From Lepeophtheirus salmonis (lineage: Eukaryota; Arthropoda; Copepoda; Siphonostomatoida; Caligidae), in NCBI RefSeq assembly GCF_016086655.4, contig NC_052135.2, positions 21,790,363-21,854,362 of the forward strand: DNA of 64,000 nt, read 5' to 3'. A program made the position numbers and the translations under genes. The notes beneath the pieces were generated by a model. That model saw only the letters and a list, made by a program, of their open reading frames with translations, had not been told where the DNA came from and did no database searches. This document shows, piece after piece, positions 12,940-25,516 of this stretch (position 1 is the first letter of the stretch; each line of letters begins with the position of its first letter).

Positions 12940-13630
12940 CAGGCTGCGTCAAAAAAATATTTACACTTTGTTTTAGCTACATATATCAAGATTTTTGTGA
13001 ATGCACTAAAATTATTCTCATCAAATACTAAAAAAAAAAAAAAATAGATCTTCCGAAGTGTCTTAGAAGCCGAGAAAATGTCATTTGAACGTGACCAATG
13101 AATTTTGGTACGTGCACTTTTGGGCGATGGCAAGAAACTAACGGAGATTGCATAGCAGTTATGGATCCAAACCAACTACCCGGACATGAATGTGATGTTA
13201 CTGCAGAATAGTATGCCTACACACATGTCCATTAAGGCCTAAAAGTGGTTAGAAGACAACTTGCCTTTCTAGCCAAAGAAAATCTGCCCCCCTTACTCAC
13301 CAGATACCAACCCATTGTACTTCATTTTTTGGGTGCATGTTGAGCCCACGGCCTGCAATATCTGTCGCCCAAATATCAACAACCCAAAGGCACTGCCAAG
13401 CAGTACAAGGATGCCATGTTTGAGGACTACATCCACAATAGGTGCAAAGCCTTCCGTAGCCGCCTGGAAGCCATCATTGCTGCCAAGGGGGGCTACATCG
13501 ATGATTAGGGTAGCCATGACATTATATTAGTTATTTTTATTTTATTGGTATACCCTATTACAATTGGCTGTTGAAATACATCTTGATAAAGTTCTAGATT
13601 GAAAGTGTAAAGATTTTTCACCGCACCCGG
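12940..13630 (+). mobile_element. Mariner-like transposon with TIRs and TA target duplication, degraded
   Basis: The left end CAGGCTGCGTCAAAAAAATA and the reverse complement of the right end match over about 30 bp, including TTTACACTT. TA dinucleotides flank it at 12938-12939 and 13631-13632. Inside, on the + strand, the transposase C-terminal half can be read: QNSMPTHMSIKA, KWLEDNLPF, then PPYSPDTNPLYF, the motif holding the last catalytic acid, and near the end RLEAIIAAKGGYIDD. Stops and frameshifts break it, and the N-terminal half is missing (691 bp against roughly 1.3 kb for a full element). Confidence 0.8.
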
Positions 13631-13684
13631 TATCAGGTATTGCTGTGTGTATATGTAGTAATATGAAGAAAAAAAAGCGTTCTG

Positions 13685-13840
13685 AATTATTTAATAGGCG
13701 GAAAAAAGTATTCTTTAACATCTATATTTGAAAAAAATAACAACTTGGGAAAAAGTTTAAATATTTGATAAAATTGGAAATAGTAGGGGAGACTGGAAAC
13801 CGTTTGCAACAGGCTTTTTGTATGAATAGAAATTGTATTT
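13685..13840 (+). repeat. Dispersed repeat, pair with 19320-19480
   Basis: Both contain ATCTATATTTGAAAAAAATA ACAAC, GAAAAAGTTTAAATATTTGATA and AGTAGG(G)GAGAC in the same order over about 150 bp. Confidence 0.55.
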
Positions 13841-14227
13841 TTGTAAGAACGCCAGGAGAAAGCGGGAGAGAGATACATGATACTACTGAATGAAGACCCT
13901 TGTTAATATCAGACCTTTCTACTTTGAAAATACTATAGTGCAGGGAAAATAATGTAATTATATTTCAATTCATATATATTTATTTAATTATGTATTTTTA
14001 AATCAATTTGCACCCAAGATAGGCAATAATGCTTAATTCATATGAAGAAGTTAACATCACGACGAACTATTGTCTATTATACATAGATCAAAAAAGAAGA
14101 AAAAGCATTCTCCAAAACCCATTTTACAATTTCTGATTGCTAAACTTTGTTTTTTTTCATACACAAACCCCTTCTTTATTTATATATCAAACATCAAAAC
14201 AGTTACAGTCCTATAGTTTACGTTACA
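13841..14227. other. Intergenic, no gene seen
   Basis: AT-rich, no recognised feature. Confidence 0.35.
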
Positions 14228-14520
14228 TGTTAGTGTTGGGTTTCGGTCTTAAAGTCCTTGAGCGGTATGAGACCGTTATTATTTTTAGTGATTGAAATAA
14301 TTTTTTCTCTTAAAAAGTTCTGTTTGGACCTATCTTAAATAAAAATTGAGTCTAGATTGGTCTCGAATATAAAAATTATCTAGATTTGTAGATGAATATG
14401 TTATTGATCTGTCTCGTTTAACATTCAGTCAAGACAGATTCTATAGATGATAACTTTGTTGTTGACGTCTCTTGTGTTTTAAAATTGTGAACATTTTTGG
14501 CATCACCAAACCTGAATGCC
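14228..14520 (+). repeat. Interspersed repeat family R2 (MITE-like), copy 2
   Basis: Starts TAGTGTTGGGTTTCGGTCTT and continues with GGTCTCG/GATTGG blocks and GTGTTTTAAAATTGTGAACA, in parallel with copies at 17755 and 38130. TAGTGTTG is the putative terminal inverted repeat. The 82-aa open frame starting at 14497 lies at its edge and is not convincing. Confidence 0.55.
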
Positions 14521-17500
14521 ACGACTTCTTTGTGCAAAATGTTATTGGGGAAAAAGACTGTGCTAGTTACTACCAAATATCACCACCCAAAAGATATCTG
14601 TGGAGGAACACTGGACCAAAATGTCAGCATCGACGATAAACTTGGCCAAAGACTTAAAAAAGAGAAGAAGATATCATGGCTATATCTTTGGATATCATCT
14701 TCTTTAATAGAAGCATCATTCATTATTTATGAAGATACAAATTAACATCAAGGATTGTGATAGTGACTTCTAATCTGTCTCAAAAATGAATACGTCAGTC
14801 ACTCCAGAGCTATTCGTATTTCCAATATCGGGACTATTTCCACCTCTGCTGTTATTGATAATAATTGTTAAAGTTATATCCTAGTTTGGAAAAGACTAAC
14901 CCTAACATTTTACTTTTTTGATTCGTTCTTTTTAGTTAAGTAAAGTAGTTGTTTATAATAAAAGAATCTATTATTCTTAATCATAAAATTTAAATCATTC
15001 ACACAGCGTACTTATAATATTCATCCTAGGTATATTACTATGTTAAATACTCGTGATTCCTTTATATTTTCTATCTCTTCCAGTCTAAATTATAGATGTA
15101 CATTAAAAGAATTATTTCCTTAAATATCTTAATTTCGTGTTACAAATTTCTTTTTTTGTTTTTGAAATTTTTTTAGTTTTGAAACTTCTTTATCATGTTT
15201 GAATGTTTATAGAAATAAAATATATTTATTCATATATATTATGTTTTTTAAATCAAATTAGCAAAATAATTAATAAAGTGTACCCCTGAATTCTTTAAAT
15301 CAATATGTCAATGAATTTACTTTTAAATTTACCTTCGTGTTTTAAACATTATTACTTTATGAACTGTGGAAGTAGACCACAAGTAATACATACATAAATA
15401 ATTTTACAACCTCATTATGAGGTTATAGATAAGGTATATTTACACAACTTTATAAAAAGTAGAGTAACTTACTCTAACTAAAGCTACCATTAATCTTGTT
15501 ATGTAGAAATGTTTATTACTTTTGACTAGTTGAAGTGAAAATTTGTGAAACCATGAGCTGTATTTATCGCAAGTGAGATTTTAGTATCAAAAACATTTAT
15601 TTGGATACAAAGTCAGAAACGACGAACACAATTGAAATTTCAGTAAAAGTAATTTCTTCATGCTATACATCCTTTTCTTTCTATATATCATTTTATTAGC
15701 ATTGAAAATATCTTCTTAGTAAACTTTCAGGCCTTGTTTTCTGTTATAATGTCTTGAATAAGCATGAGGCTTACTGTGAAGTTCTTATGATACGAATAAA
15801 AGATCCTTTTTAACATTAAAAAAAAATATATTGGAATGATTTCTGGAGGTAACTTTATCAGGTAATAAAATTATGCAAGTCTTCAGTTTTATTTTTGAAT
15901 GGATGTTACTTGGAAGTGTTTAATTGACAATTTGAGCAATCGTTATTGAAACCATTGACACAGTTCGCTAGGACAAAAGCTTGCTCTGTTAGAATGATGC
16001 CTTCCTTTTCACTTGATATCCTAGCAGACATAGTGGCTTTAGAAGTGTATCTTTGACGTTTCCGCGCCTGAATGGAGATATACTTTGAAAGAATTGCTAT
16101 CAACAGCAACAGACATCAAACACCGTTTTTGAGGTTTGTTCCCATCCTCTGTAGCATTATTGGTTGTATTTTTGAAATCCCTTCATTTGGCAATACTCTC
16201 ACAGACAAATCACAATGCTGAAAAAGGAGTGAGCAACCCCTGAATAATCAAAAGATACTTTGTCGTCGAGGAATAATTCTTAGTCAGGAACTTTTGGAAT
16301 ATTCGTTCTGGAGGAAAAAATCAAGTGATCTGAAAATATTCCTGGAATTTGTTTCATAACCAAAATATAAAACTCAATATCATTAAAGACTGTATTTGTT
16401 CTTTTTTCCAGAAAATAGGTCTTTCATCCCCTTAGAATTCCGTGGTATTTAATAATATAATTTAAATATTCGGCCATACAAATATTAAAGTTTCTGTTTA
16501 TATAAGTCCAGGCGCAATTTAAATTTTTGAGCCAATTTTTTTTCTACGTCATCATTAAACGAACATATTTATGACGTAATATATGCGTAGAGAAATGTAG
16601 GGATTTTTAGTGGGAGCCCTGGCTAACTACCAACTCATTTCATTCCTTTTTTCTCTCTCTTTTTGGACAAGATCATATGGTGGAATATGAATTTTACTCA
16701 AAGTAATAAAGGAACTTTAAGACGAGTATTAATAAAATTGCCAAATGTCTACAGTTTACTTATGTATAAATATAGATTGATGCATTTTAAAATATGTGTG
16801 CACAAAAAGATTTCTTGGAAGTATTAACAAAAATCATGGGTACATATTTCATTTTTTTTAAACTAAGAATTCTTTGTTTATACTAACATAAGATGATTTC
16901 TTGGAAGTGTGATTCATTAAAGAAAGACGTCGTATGGGAGATATTACATCTCCAATTTGGATAATGAGTGTAGAAATAAATTTTATATCAGTTAAGAAAA
17001 GTTTGTGTACTCATTTTTGAGTATGCTCTACATATCATATACTAGCGTGGCTACTTGATCTTAAAAAAAAGAAAGAATATACCAACGAACGTATGTGGTG
17101 TGTTATGTTAAAAAAAATTCAAAACAAAATAAAATGAACAAATAAAAGTTATGTTCAGTTATACGTTGTTTCTTTAGTAGATATTAAAAAGAGTTTATAT
17201 ATCTTACAGAAAGTTGTAAGTACTATAATAGTGTTATTAAAAAAAGTACTTTTGTATCTGTGCTTGCAATTTGTAATAATTTTGTAGAATTTATTTTTGA
17301 AATCTTTCTAATTTTTATATAAAAGTTTAAATTTAAACTTGAGCAGAATTATTCATAGTTATAAACAAAAGGGGTAACAAAGGCGTTGAAACACTTTGTG
17401 TTATAATTTAAGAAATAAGTCCAGGCAATGCTGGCTACACCCAGAGCAAACAAATAAATCAATTGTCTTAGTTTTGTCGTTTAGTAGTAACTCAAAAAAT

Positions 17501-17754
17501 TTTGAATTCAGAAAAAAAGTATTTTATAATCAATTATTAAGATGGAACCTGGTGTCTCTAGTTAGTTTCTCTCTTCCCTTACATTTTGTTTTTGATTAAA
17601 GTTTAATGGAGCCTCATAAAAATGTAAATATGTTTATATTTACAACATAACATAACATAATACTATGTATTTATGCTTAAAAAATGAAGAATTAGAAAGA
17701 GAGGGAAGATTTTTTTTATTTTTGATGCAAAGATATATAGTATGTACTTATTCC
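14521..17754. other. Intergenic, no gene seen
   Basis: AT-rich with many chance ORFs. The minus-strand 67-aa frame at 15906-16109 has cysteines but no recognised family. A small hairpin (ACCTCATTATGAGGT) lies at about 15408-15424. No transposon proteins were recognised. Confidence 0.3.
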
Positions 17755-18190
17755 CTAGTATTGGCTTTTGGTCTGAAATCCTAGATCGGTTTCAGACTTT
17801 CATGAGTTTTAGTTGAAAGAACTAATTCGGCTCTTTAAAAAAATTTGATCTGGACAGATCTCAAAAAACATTTCGTCTTGCTCGGTGCAAAAGAAAAATT
17901 CGGCCTAGATTGATCCCAAATAAAAATAATTTGTCTCATTAAGAATAAGGACTATACCAATTCTATTAATGAGTTGTTGATGCCGTTGTTTGTGTTTCAA
18001 AATTGTGAACATTAACCTAGAATGACATCATATGAAGTTAGATGGGTAGGATATATGCGCAGCATAGTATAACTCAAAATCAGAATAGGGAAGAAAAATG
18101 GTCCTGAGATCAGTCCAAAATATGAAAATATTAAATTTCGGTCTACAGTCTGAGTTTGTAGTTTAGATGGAAATGTCGGTATGACGCAAA
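17755..18190 (+). repeat. Interspersed repeat family R2 (MITE-like), copy 3
   Basis: Shares TCTGAAATCCTAGATCGGTT, AGAACTAATTCGGCTCTTTA, TTTCAAAATTGTGAACATTA and GACATCATATGAAGTTA with other R2 copies. It extends to a TTTCGGTCTACAGTCTGAG block that in reverse copies lies near the other end. Confidence 0.6.
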
Positions 18191-18899
18191 GGGTACTATA
18201 ACATTTTTTGTTGAAGTCATAGATTAACTTAATTGATTTAATAATAGTCAATTCCAATTGGGGAAATTATATTCAAGTCACACTGACTCTGATGGTAATA
18301 TAAAAAGTTTGTCAATCAACATTTTTCCTTCAACTGACGTTGAAATTATAAAACACCCTTAGCCATAGCTAATGTCCACTACAACTGACTAAAGATTGCA
18401 ATATACTGCACCCTTACTATGCCGAACTTCCAAAGGCAATCCCTTTGTCGTCTCTATGTATGTATTTCTCTAAGACGTATACTCAAAGATGAAAGGTGAA
18501 ATCAATGGAGAAAAAAAATCATCATTTTCAATATAGATAGATTTAAATTTTTAACTGGGCTGCCACGTTTGTCCTTTTTCTCAGGTACTGGTTAGGGATT
18601 ATAATTGTTTATGGAAAAATTGTAGTTTTATTCTCCTCACACTTTACAAAAGTACCAGTTCAAGCCCTTTTTATTTTATTTTTTGGTCAAGATTACGTGA
18701 CTGGGTGAGCATATTTGGGGTAACTCAATGTTTCTTTCATTATTACTTCAAATATCCCTTCCCTTCTTTCCTTACAGCCTCTTTATATATTATAACATTT
18801 AAATAGCTCGATTAAAATGATATGGAGCGAATACGAATCTTTTTCTAGTTAGCAATCTGAACAAGGTTTTTAATTTTCCAATAATGTTATAGTAATTAT
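18191..18899. other. Intergenic, no gene seen
   Basis: No coding or repeat feature was recognised. Confidence 0.3.
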
Positions 18900-19165
18900 T
18901 TAATTCTTAAAGGTAGAACAACTAAGTACAAAGTAATCACTAGGGTATGTGAAATAACGGTGAGTAGCGCTAAGGATATCTTGGAGGTTTATAAGTGTAA
19001 GTACTAGTTGGACTAAGAGTATAATTGAGTATCGAAATCGGAGTAATTCTTGTCTATGTACTTCCCCTCCTAGTTTTTACAGCAGCCAATAAAACAGTAA
19101 AGATGATCTCCGACAAAATATACTTTAAATTGTCAGAGTGACAATGTTAATTTTCGGAATACCGA
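18900..19165 (-). repeat. Interspersed repeat family R1, minus copy
   Basis: Aligns with 26540-26830: CAATAATGTTATAGTAATTA, TTATAAGTGTAAGTACTAG, CAGCAGCCAATAAAACAGTA and AAATTGTCAGAGTGACAATG in the same order. Confidence 0.5.
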
Positions 19166-19319
19166 TGGAATATATATTATACAACTCTATCTATAGGTAT
19201 ATAATTTCAGACCAGAGACGATTGTACCCATTGTCTCGAACATAAAAAAGCTATATTCACAAAGCTTACATTATAATTGTATAATATGTATATATGTAAT
19301 GGTGATTATTGTGAAATTG

Positions 19320-19480
19320 AAAAAAAAAACGATTTGAATTATTTAGCAGAAAAGAAAATATTTCTTTATATCTATATTTGAAAAAAATAACAACATTAGG
19401 AGAAAGTTTAAATATTTGATATAACTGGAATACGAGCAAATAGTAGGAGAGACCAGGAACAGTTGTAACATGATGTTTTA
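19320..19480 (+). repeat. Dispersed repeat, pair with 13685-13840
   Basis: See the partner copy; about 150 bp with shared blocks in the same order. Confidence 0.5.
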
Positions 19481-19728
19481 TAAAACACCTCGAAAGTTAC
19501 AGCCCCAAAATTTATAATAGTATAATTTCTATAATACAATGCAAAATTATTGAAGCAAAAAATCAATAACTTTTGTTTAATTTTCTTCGAGATATTGGAT
19601 AAAAAGTGTTTTTGGAGGAATAAATTAATCATGTTTATCGAAATAATATTTTTTAATGATTTTATCAACTTCTTATTTTTTTTTTTCAGGAGATATAAAA
19701 AATGGATTTTTCGTACTTTTAGTTAATA

Positions 19729-19907
19729 TACAGAGTGTGCTAACTTAACTTTCTATTTTTAAAAGGCAAAAAAACAAGTTTTATAGATCAGAAAAACGTT
19801 TTATTTTGGTTTTATAATAATTACACAGATTTATAAATCATATTAGATAGGTGACGTCCACCATTGTCCATACACTGAATTAATCGAACTTCAGTATTTG
19901 AATACTT
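19729..19907 (-). pseudogene. Mariner-like transposon end: transposase C-terminus plus terminal repeat
   Basis: On the minus strand from 19907 the frame reads KYSNTEVRLIQCMDNGGRHL then SNMIYKSV and a TAA stop at 19821-19823, the type of C-terminal tail seen in some Tc1/mariner transposases. It is followed by an AT-rich 3' part and a terminus AAGTTAGCACACTCTG next to a TA at 19729-19730. The rest of the element is missing. Confidence 0.55.
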
Positions 19908-21064
19908 GGTGATTTTTAATTTTTTCTTTCCTTAAAATAACTTTCTATTGAGATATTTTAAAGAAATAGTTATACTATACAAAAATATATATTCTTTTTA
20001 ACGTTCCTATAATTGCTCAGATGAAACATACTATTACAATTACTCCATCTCACCTGGGAATCTTCTTCAAGTCCATACACATACATAATGTATATTTTCT
20101 TCTCAAAGTATAAACGACCAAGCACATTGAGTTCAAGATAATTATTTCTTCCGAGTGCGTTGTCCATTGAGCTACACTTTTCTATACAAATTTAATTAGT
20201 ATAATATCAGATTTAAAATTCTTATATTATAAATAAATGAAAAATGAAGTTTTTGACAATTCTACAAACATCTTAAAAAAGTAGGTTTAAAAAAAAACAC
20301 AATTTAAACAAACTGCACTAATTTAAATTTTTGTATTACATCTGAAATAATGCATATATTTTATTCCTCTAGAATTAATATCCGTAGAGTTATTTGTGTT
20401 CAAAGAATTTTGCAAATTTCAAATATAGAAAACTAATAGAAAAAAATTAGTTTTTTTAAATAATACAAATTTAAGCAATTTACTGATTTTCATAAATTGC
20501 ACCAATAAAAACTCAGGAATTAAATTAAAATTCGTTTACTTTAAATATATATTGTATAAAACTATTTTTTAGCAATATCTAATTTCCGTCGGCATACACT
20601 ACTCAAACATTCAATGCATCTTAGCGACTGACCGTATTTCCAGAAAAACTTTATAATCTATCCTCTAGAATGAATCTACGCCCAGCCCGTTGCTTCTTCT
20701 ACAGCCTGATTGCCATGAATGATAAAAATTAATGTTATGGTGCCACAACCTATAGAATTTATCATCATTCAAAACTGAATCAGTAAATATAAATTTCAGA
20801 TATAGAAAGAGTTGTGTTGAAGCAAGTGTTACAATTTTTTCTGAATGGTGTATTCTTCTTTATTACTTCAAGACAAACATGTATTTAGGTTAGTTATACT
20901 ACTGGACCTGCTATTCCTTCGTTATATTATTTGTCTTTTTACGTCTCCTATTACAAATATTATTATATTTTAAACTACATAAAAAAATATGAAAGGTGTC
21001 GTTGATCAAATAAACAAAGATACGATACTTATTTGGAAAATTTACAAATTAAATCTAAAAGAAA
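19908..21064. other. Intergenic, no gene seen
   Basis: AT-rich. A less biased stretch at 20580-20720 has no recognised similarity. Confidence 0.3.
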
Positions 21065-21325
21065 CTCCTAAAAAGATATAATGTCAGTCAGACAGATGCA
21101 AGGGGATTCATTGATATACTATTTGGATCCTGAAAAAGTAATTTTAATTGCATCAAAGAAGGCATGAGATTGAATATAGACAATAATTTAATTCAAATGC
21201 TTGCAATTGCCGTGCTCCATAATTTTGGAGTAATAGAAAGAAACTTAATATAACTTTCTAATGATCTAAGAAGAAGATATGAAATGATGCATAATACTTA
21301 TATGCAGACTTGCTAAAAGGAATTC
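21065..21325 (+). pseudogene. PIF/Harbinger-type transposase remnant
   Basis: The + strand reads YNVSQTDARGFIDILFG, a stop, then CIKEGMRLNIDNN and LIQMLAIAVLHNFGVIERN. An (F)G-x-LK-x-RF-like region followed by a hydrophobic segment ending in LHN is characteristic of the C-terminal half of Harbinger DDE nucleases. Stops break the frame. No TIR or 3-bp duplication was found. Confidence 0.45.
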
Positions 21326-22654
21326 ATCATCCTCTTGTTATCGTATTTTCCTTCATTATTTCATTTCAAATATGTTTATGAACTAATAAAATTGTAATTA
21401 TTTTCGTGTTTCTATTTATTTCAAAATCTAAGATTAGTGGAGCATTCTATTATATCCACTTGTATTATTTTAAAAGGTTTTCTTCATATCATATTGTTCT
21501 GAGAATATTTGGACATAATACAATTATAAGCAGATAGTATCATTATTGTAACAATAAATCAATTATATTAAATGACGATTTTGGTATAAAACTTGTGTTG
21601 AAGAAGATCAATGTGCAATAATTAGCTAATCGAATTACAAGGGATCTATTAATGAGGAACACAAATAAAAATTTTAAAAATCTGTGTAAGTTCTACTCAT
21701 TTTTTAATACTTTATTTTAAGAAGTAGAACGTATAATTGAAATTTAAACTTAAATTTAAGCCGAATTGGTGCAACCGTGCCTTTGTGTTATATTTTAACA
21801 AATAACTCTGAGCAATACTGGGTATACCATCTTGTTTCAAACAAAATTAACCAAAAAATAATATATTTTTATGATTTTTGAAACAATGAATGTCGTGTAT
21901 ATAATATTATCTCGCATATTTGTTCAAAATACCAAGAAATATTCATTAATGGATCTATATTATTTATTGATTAATTGAATAATCAATTTCTCTTTTAGTT
22001 TAAATGAAAGTAAAATAAATTGAATGTCACTTCATTTAACAACATTAATATGCTGTTAGAATATTCATCTTAAGCCTAAGTATATACATACATAGTTTAA
22101 TAGTGAGAAAGTAACTATCTATATACTAAGATCATTTACAGTGCAAATTAGACTTTTTTTATCTATGTCCGACAGATATTTCATTTTATCTTCCTTGTGC
22201 CTAGTCGGCTAATATTTGAACAATTAGAGGAATTGTTACACATTATATGAATAAATATTTCCTGTTTGATGTGCTTACATGATAATAAAAAAAATTCAAC
22301 TCCAAAATCATTAAAAAATTATCTTTCAAACAATTAGATCTATTCGTATTCATGAAAGCATTTGTTTGAAACAAAAAATATTTCTGTTATAAAGTACAGG
22401 TTCATCCATTTGATCCCGATTTAGTAGGTTTTTCATTACAAACTACTCATATCTACTCATAAGTAAAGATAGGTAGGACCTTTGTAAAAGAAAAACTAAG
22501 TGTTGCAATTAGAAAAGGAAAAACAGTTATTGTCTCTGCTCTGTTTTCTTTTTTGTTCATTATTTAATAGATCGTCGTGGTATTAACTTATCTCTCTAAA
22601 GTAAGTATTCTCACCTATCTTCGGTATAAATGATTTTAATATATTTCTCAGCAC
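21326..22654. other. Intergenic, no gene seen
   Basis: AT-rich. No recognised gene or transposon protein. Confidence 0.3.
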
Positions 22655-22775
22655 TAATGTTATTTTAAATGTAGAAGGTCCTCCTCTATATATCATTAAT
22701 TCATTCCACCTCCTCCCAAAAAATAAAATAACAGGCAGCTCATATTAACAAAGTCTTGATTCATTCATTAGATTA
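22655..22775 (+). repeat. Interspersed repeat family R3, copy 2
   Basis: Shares GTTATTTTA..GTA, CCTCCTCCCAAAA and GGCAGCTCATATTAACAAAG-type blocks with the copies near 35110 and 52100. Confidence 0.35.
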
Positions 22776-23897
22776 AAATGAACTGCCAGTATACTAAAAA
22801 AAAACCACTCCAGAGTACTCCTTTTTAACAACTCTGTAGATAACAGAAGCTGAAATTATACGACATACAGTTTCAAAACCTCTACATTGACATACACTAA
22901 TAATGCAATTCCATAAAAATTGGAAATAAATGTTTGACATTTGTCATAAAACTGTGACAAAAATACCTATTGAAAATACCTCTCGCCATCACAATGAAAA
23001 GAGCATGGAGTGAAACATATAAAATACATCGTTGGTTGAAAGTATTTACAGACTGCTTAAAGGTTATTCATCAATTTAATTCAATCTAAGGTCTTTCTAA
23101 ATACATACATTTTTATATGTGACGTTCCCACATGAAAGCAAGCTGGGATAAAAAAGAAGGAAATGCAACTTTTATTTTATTAGGTAATTGTACCTTCATA
23201 ACAACAAGACATTATTTGTGGTTATGGAGTTATTCTAGGCAATGTATTGAGCTTTTTAATGATGCTCCTCATTTCAACTTAAGGCTTTATAAGTCGAAGC
23301 AATTTTTTTTTAAATTAAAGCCAATCTATTTGTATGTTTAACAGTGTATATTGAATTTGGGTCAGATGTAATAAAGTAGTTAAAATCCACAGATTTCCTG
23401 CAAAAAAATTGATAAGTTGATATAATTTAAAAAACAGAACTTAATCGATTATTTAGGCTTACGACTTTACCGAAAATATTCCCCACAAATTTTATGTTGC
23501 CATTTATTCATGGGGAAAAAATATTTTTTTGTCAACATCATCAAAATCAGGCACTTTGTAGGGTCAAAAAATGATGAAAAAAAGTTTAATTCTAAAGTGG
23601 AAAAAAGAATCAAAATCAATTTTATAGTTGACTAAGAAAAGATAACAAAAAGTTTTCCGTATTTTTTTTCTTTAATATTCTTGATCATCGTCAATTTCTA
23701 TGAATAAATTATTTTCATTTGCCCTTTTGGGAACATAAATTGCATATAAAGCAGCCAAAATTGATTGTCCCAATTCAAAATTGGTGAATTATATTTGAAA
23801 GTCATACCGGTGGTGTCTTAACTCGTCCCACAAATATATATAACAAATTTATATTCTTGACTCAAATATGTCTATGAAATATGGGGTTGTATGAATA
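22776..23897. other. Intergenic, no gene seen
   Basis: AT-rich. The open frame at 23132-23341 has no recognised similarity and no coding bias apparent by eye. Confidence 0.3.
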
Positions 23898-24395
23898 CTT
23901 TGAAAGAATAAGTATTTGTCCATTTTGTAAGTTTGCAACCTAAAAAGAAAGAACGGTCTATAATTTTAATGGTAGGTATATTTTAATAGTAGGAGAGATT
24001 AGATGAACAAAAATGGATTTGAAGTAAGAAAAATACTCAGATCAACCGCAAGAACACCATCCCACCGTCAATCACGGGGGGGTGGAAACATTATCATCTG
24101 GGCTGTTTCTCTGCTAAAATGAAAGGATTACTTCACCACATCGAAGGGAGGATGAATGAATCTATAAATTTTGGGCGACAACCTCCTTTCATTGGGGTGG
24201 GGTACTTAAAATAGCTCGTATGTTGGATTTTCCAGTACAGCAATGCACCAAAATAACAAAGAAGTGGCTTACGAAGAAAACCTTAATGTAATGGAGTGCC
24301 CAAGTATGTCTCCGAACCTCAATCCCATAGAAAAATTTTATCTGTAAAAAAACTACCAAAATCGGCAAGGGATCAAATACTTATTTCCTCTACTG
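23898..24395 (+). mobile_element. Internally deleted Tc1-like transposon with TIRs (salmonid-type family)
   Basis: Terminal inverted repeats contain AATAAGTATTTG (left) and CAAATACTTATT (right). TA dinucleotides flank at 23896-23897 and 24396-24397. Inside, on +, the Tc1 transposase catalytic region is readable across frames: a GGGWNI-like GGGTGGAAACATTATC block, then HRREDE, and finally MSPNLNPIEKFY, the Tc1 SPDLNPIE motif. The N-terminal domain and the C-terminal tail are deleted (498 bp against about 1.6 kb). The motif GTCTATAATTTTAATGGTAG just inside the left end is, from memory, typical of Tc1 elements in salmonid fish. Confidence 0.75.
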
Positions 24396-25516
24396 TAAAT
24401 AAAGCAAACAATAAATTAAGATTTTCCATTTTTCTTGAATTTTGTACAAGATTGTTTTTATTTTGACGCACCACCTATGTAATATTTGAGTTGCAAGTCG
24501 TATTGCACATTTGTTGATGCAAAGTTACATGCAAAAAAATATTTTATGTATCCTATGGGTTCATTTAACGTTCATTACATAATCATGATAATAATTATGG
24601 AAAATATATGGAAGAAGGCTTTCTAAATAAATAATGCACTATTTTGGCAATCCTTTGGCAAACGTCCCTTCTTCTTTCAACTTTGTAAAAAATGTTTGTA
24701 TGTAATGGAAATTATTGTATTGAGTCAAAAAAATATATAGAGGTATGCTTCTATAATCGTAGCTTATGAAGAGAGGGACCGGAGATCGGTCTTGGAAGTG
24801 AATTACACATACAGAGAACGTCGTTATGTATGGAAGCGTAAAAAAAAAGCAGTGTAGAGAGTTTTTCTCCTCCATGTATGTATGTTTAAGGTAAGCAAAG
24901 AAGAAGAAATGTTTCTTGTGAAGGAAATGAAGACAGAAAGGGGAAAACATCAGTCAGACAAAAAAGTTCCTTCAATCCATGTATATTTACCAAAGGAATA
25001 GTTTAAATTATAGTTAAAAGAAAATTAAATAATGGGATAAAAAATGAATGAGCATTTTCATCAGTTCCCCCTTTTCAATGCTTCAATTGTGCCATGAATT
25101 GTGATCCATAATAAGTGAGCGTCTTCATTTTTTCTCTTTTTTTTTTTGTGTGTGTGAACAACAAGGGTTTTATGGAAATAAAATAATGTGTGAAAGCTGT
25201 TTTGCATGCTTTGGTGTTCCCTGATTGGAGAGTGTAGTCAACAATTTGATCATTTGTGTAAACGTTTATTTACATAAAAATAGCAATATAAATGCTTTAG
25301 ATTCATTGAAAGTAATTTATCTCTTCAATATGAATTTATAACGCTTCAGTCCCCTCCCTTTATTAATAAAGGTAGGAATAAAACATTGACTTGTGATGGA
25401 ATGGTTTTGTGTTTTTTTACCATTTCCAATTGAATGGATCTGTTTACGTTGGAGTACTCATATGCAACACTGTAATTACTAGCCCTGATTTTCAGATTGT
25501 ATGGTGATAGATCATC
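24396..25516. other. Upstream flank of the CUB-CUB-CTLD gene
   Basis: Contains no convincing ORF; the 103-aa minus frame at 24639-24950 looks like a chance frame. It should hold the promoter and 5'UTR, but I see no decisive TATA/Inr pair or upstream non-coding exon. Confidence 0.35.

Noticed and set aside
13315..13530. Two open frames on opposite strands (71 and 74 aa)
   Set aside because: Both lie inside the mariner element; the + frame covers part of the broken transposase in mixed frames, and the minus frame is a shadow.
14497..14745. 82-aa + frame
   Set aside because: Partly within repeat R2 and without recognisable domain; likely chance.
24639..24950. 103-aa minus-strand frame upstream of the gene
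   Set aside because: Phe/His-rich text produced by A-rich + strand DNA; no motif, no splice context.
25321..25360. TTTATAA plus TTCAGT as a core promoter
   Set aside because: The spacing is about 10 bp, too short for a TATA-to-initiator arrangement.
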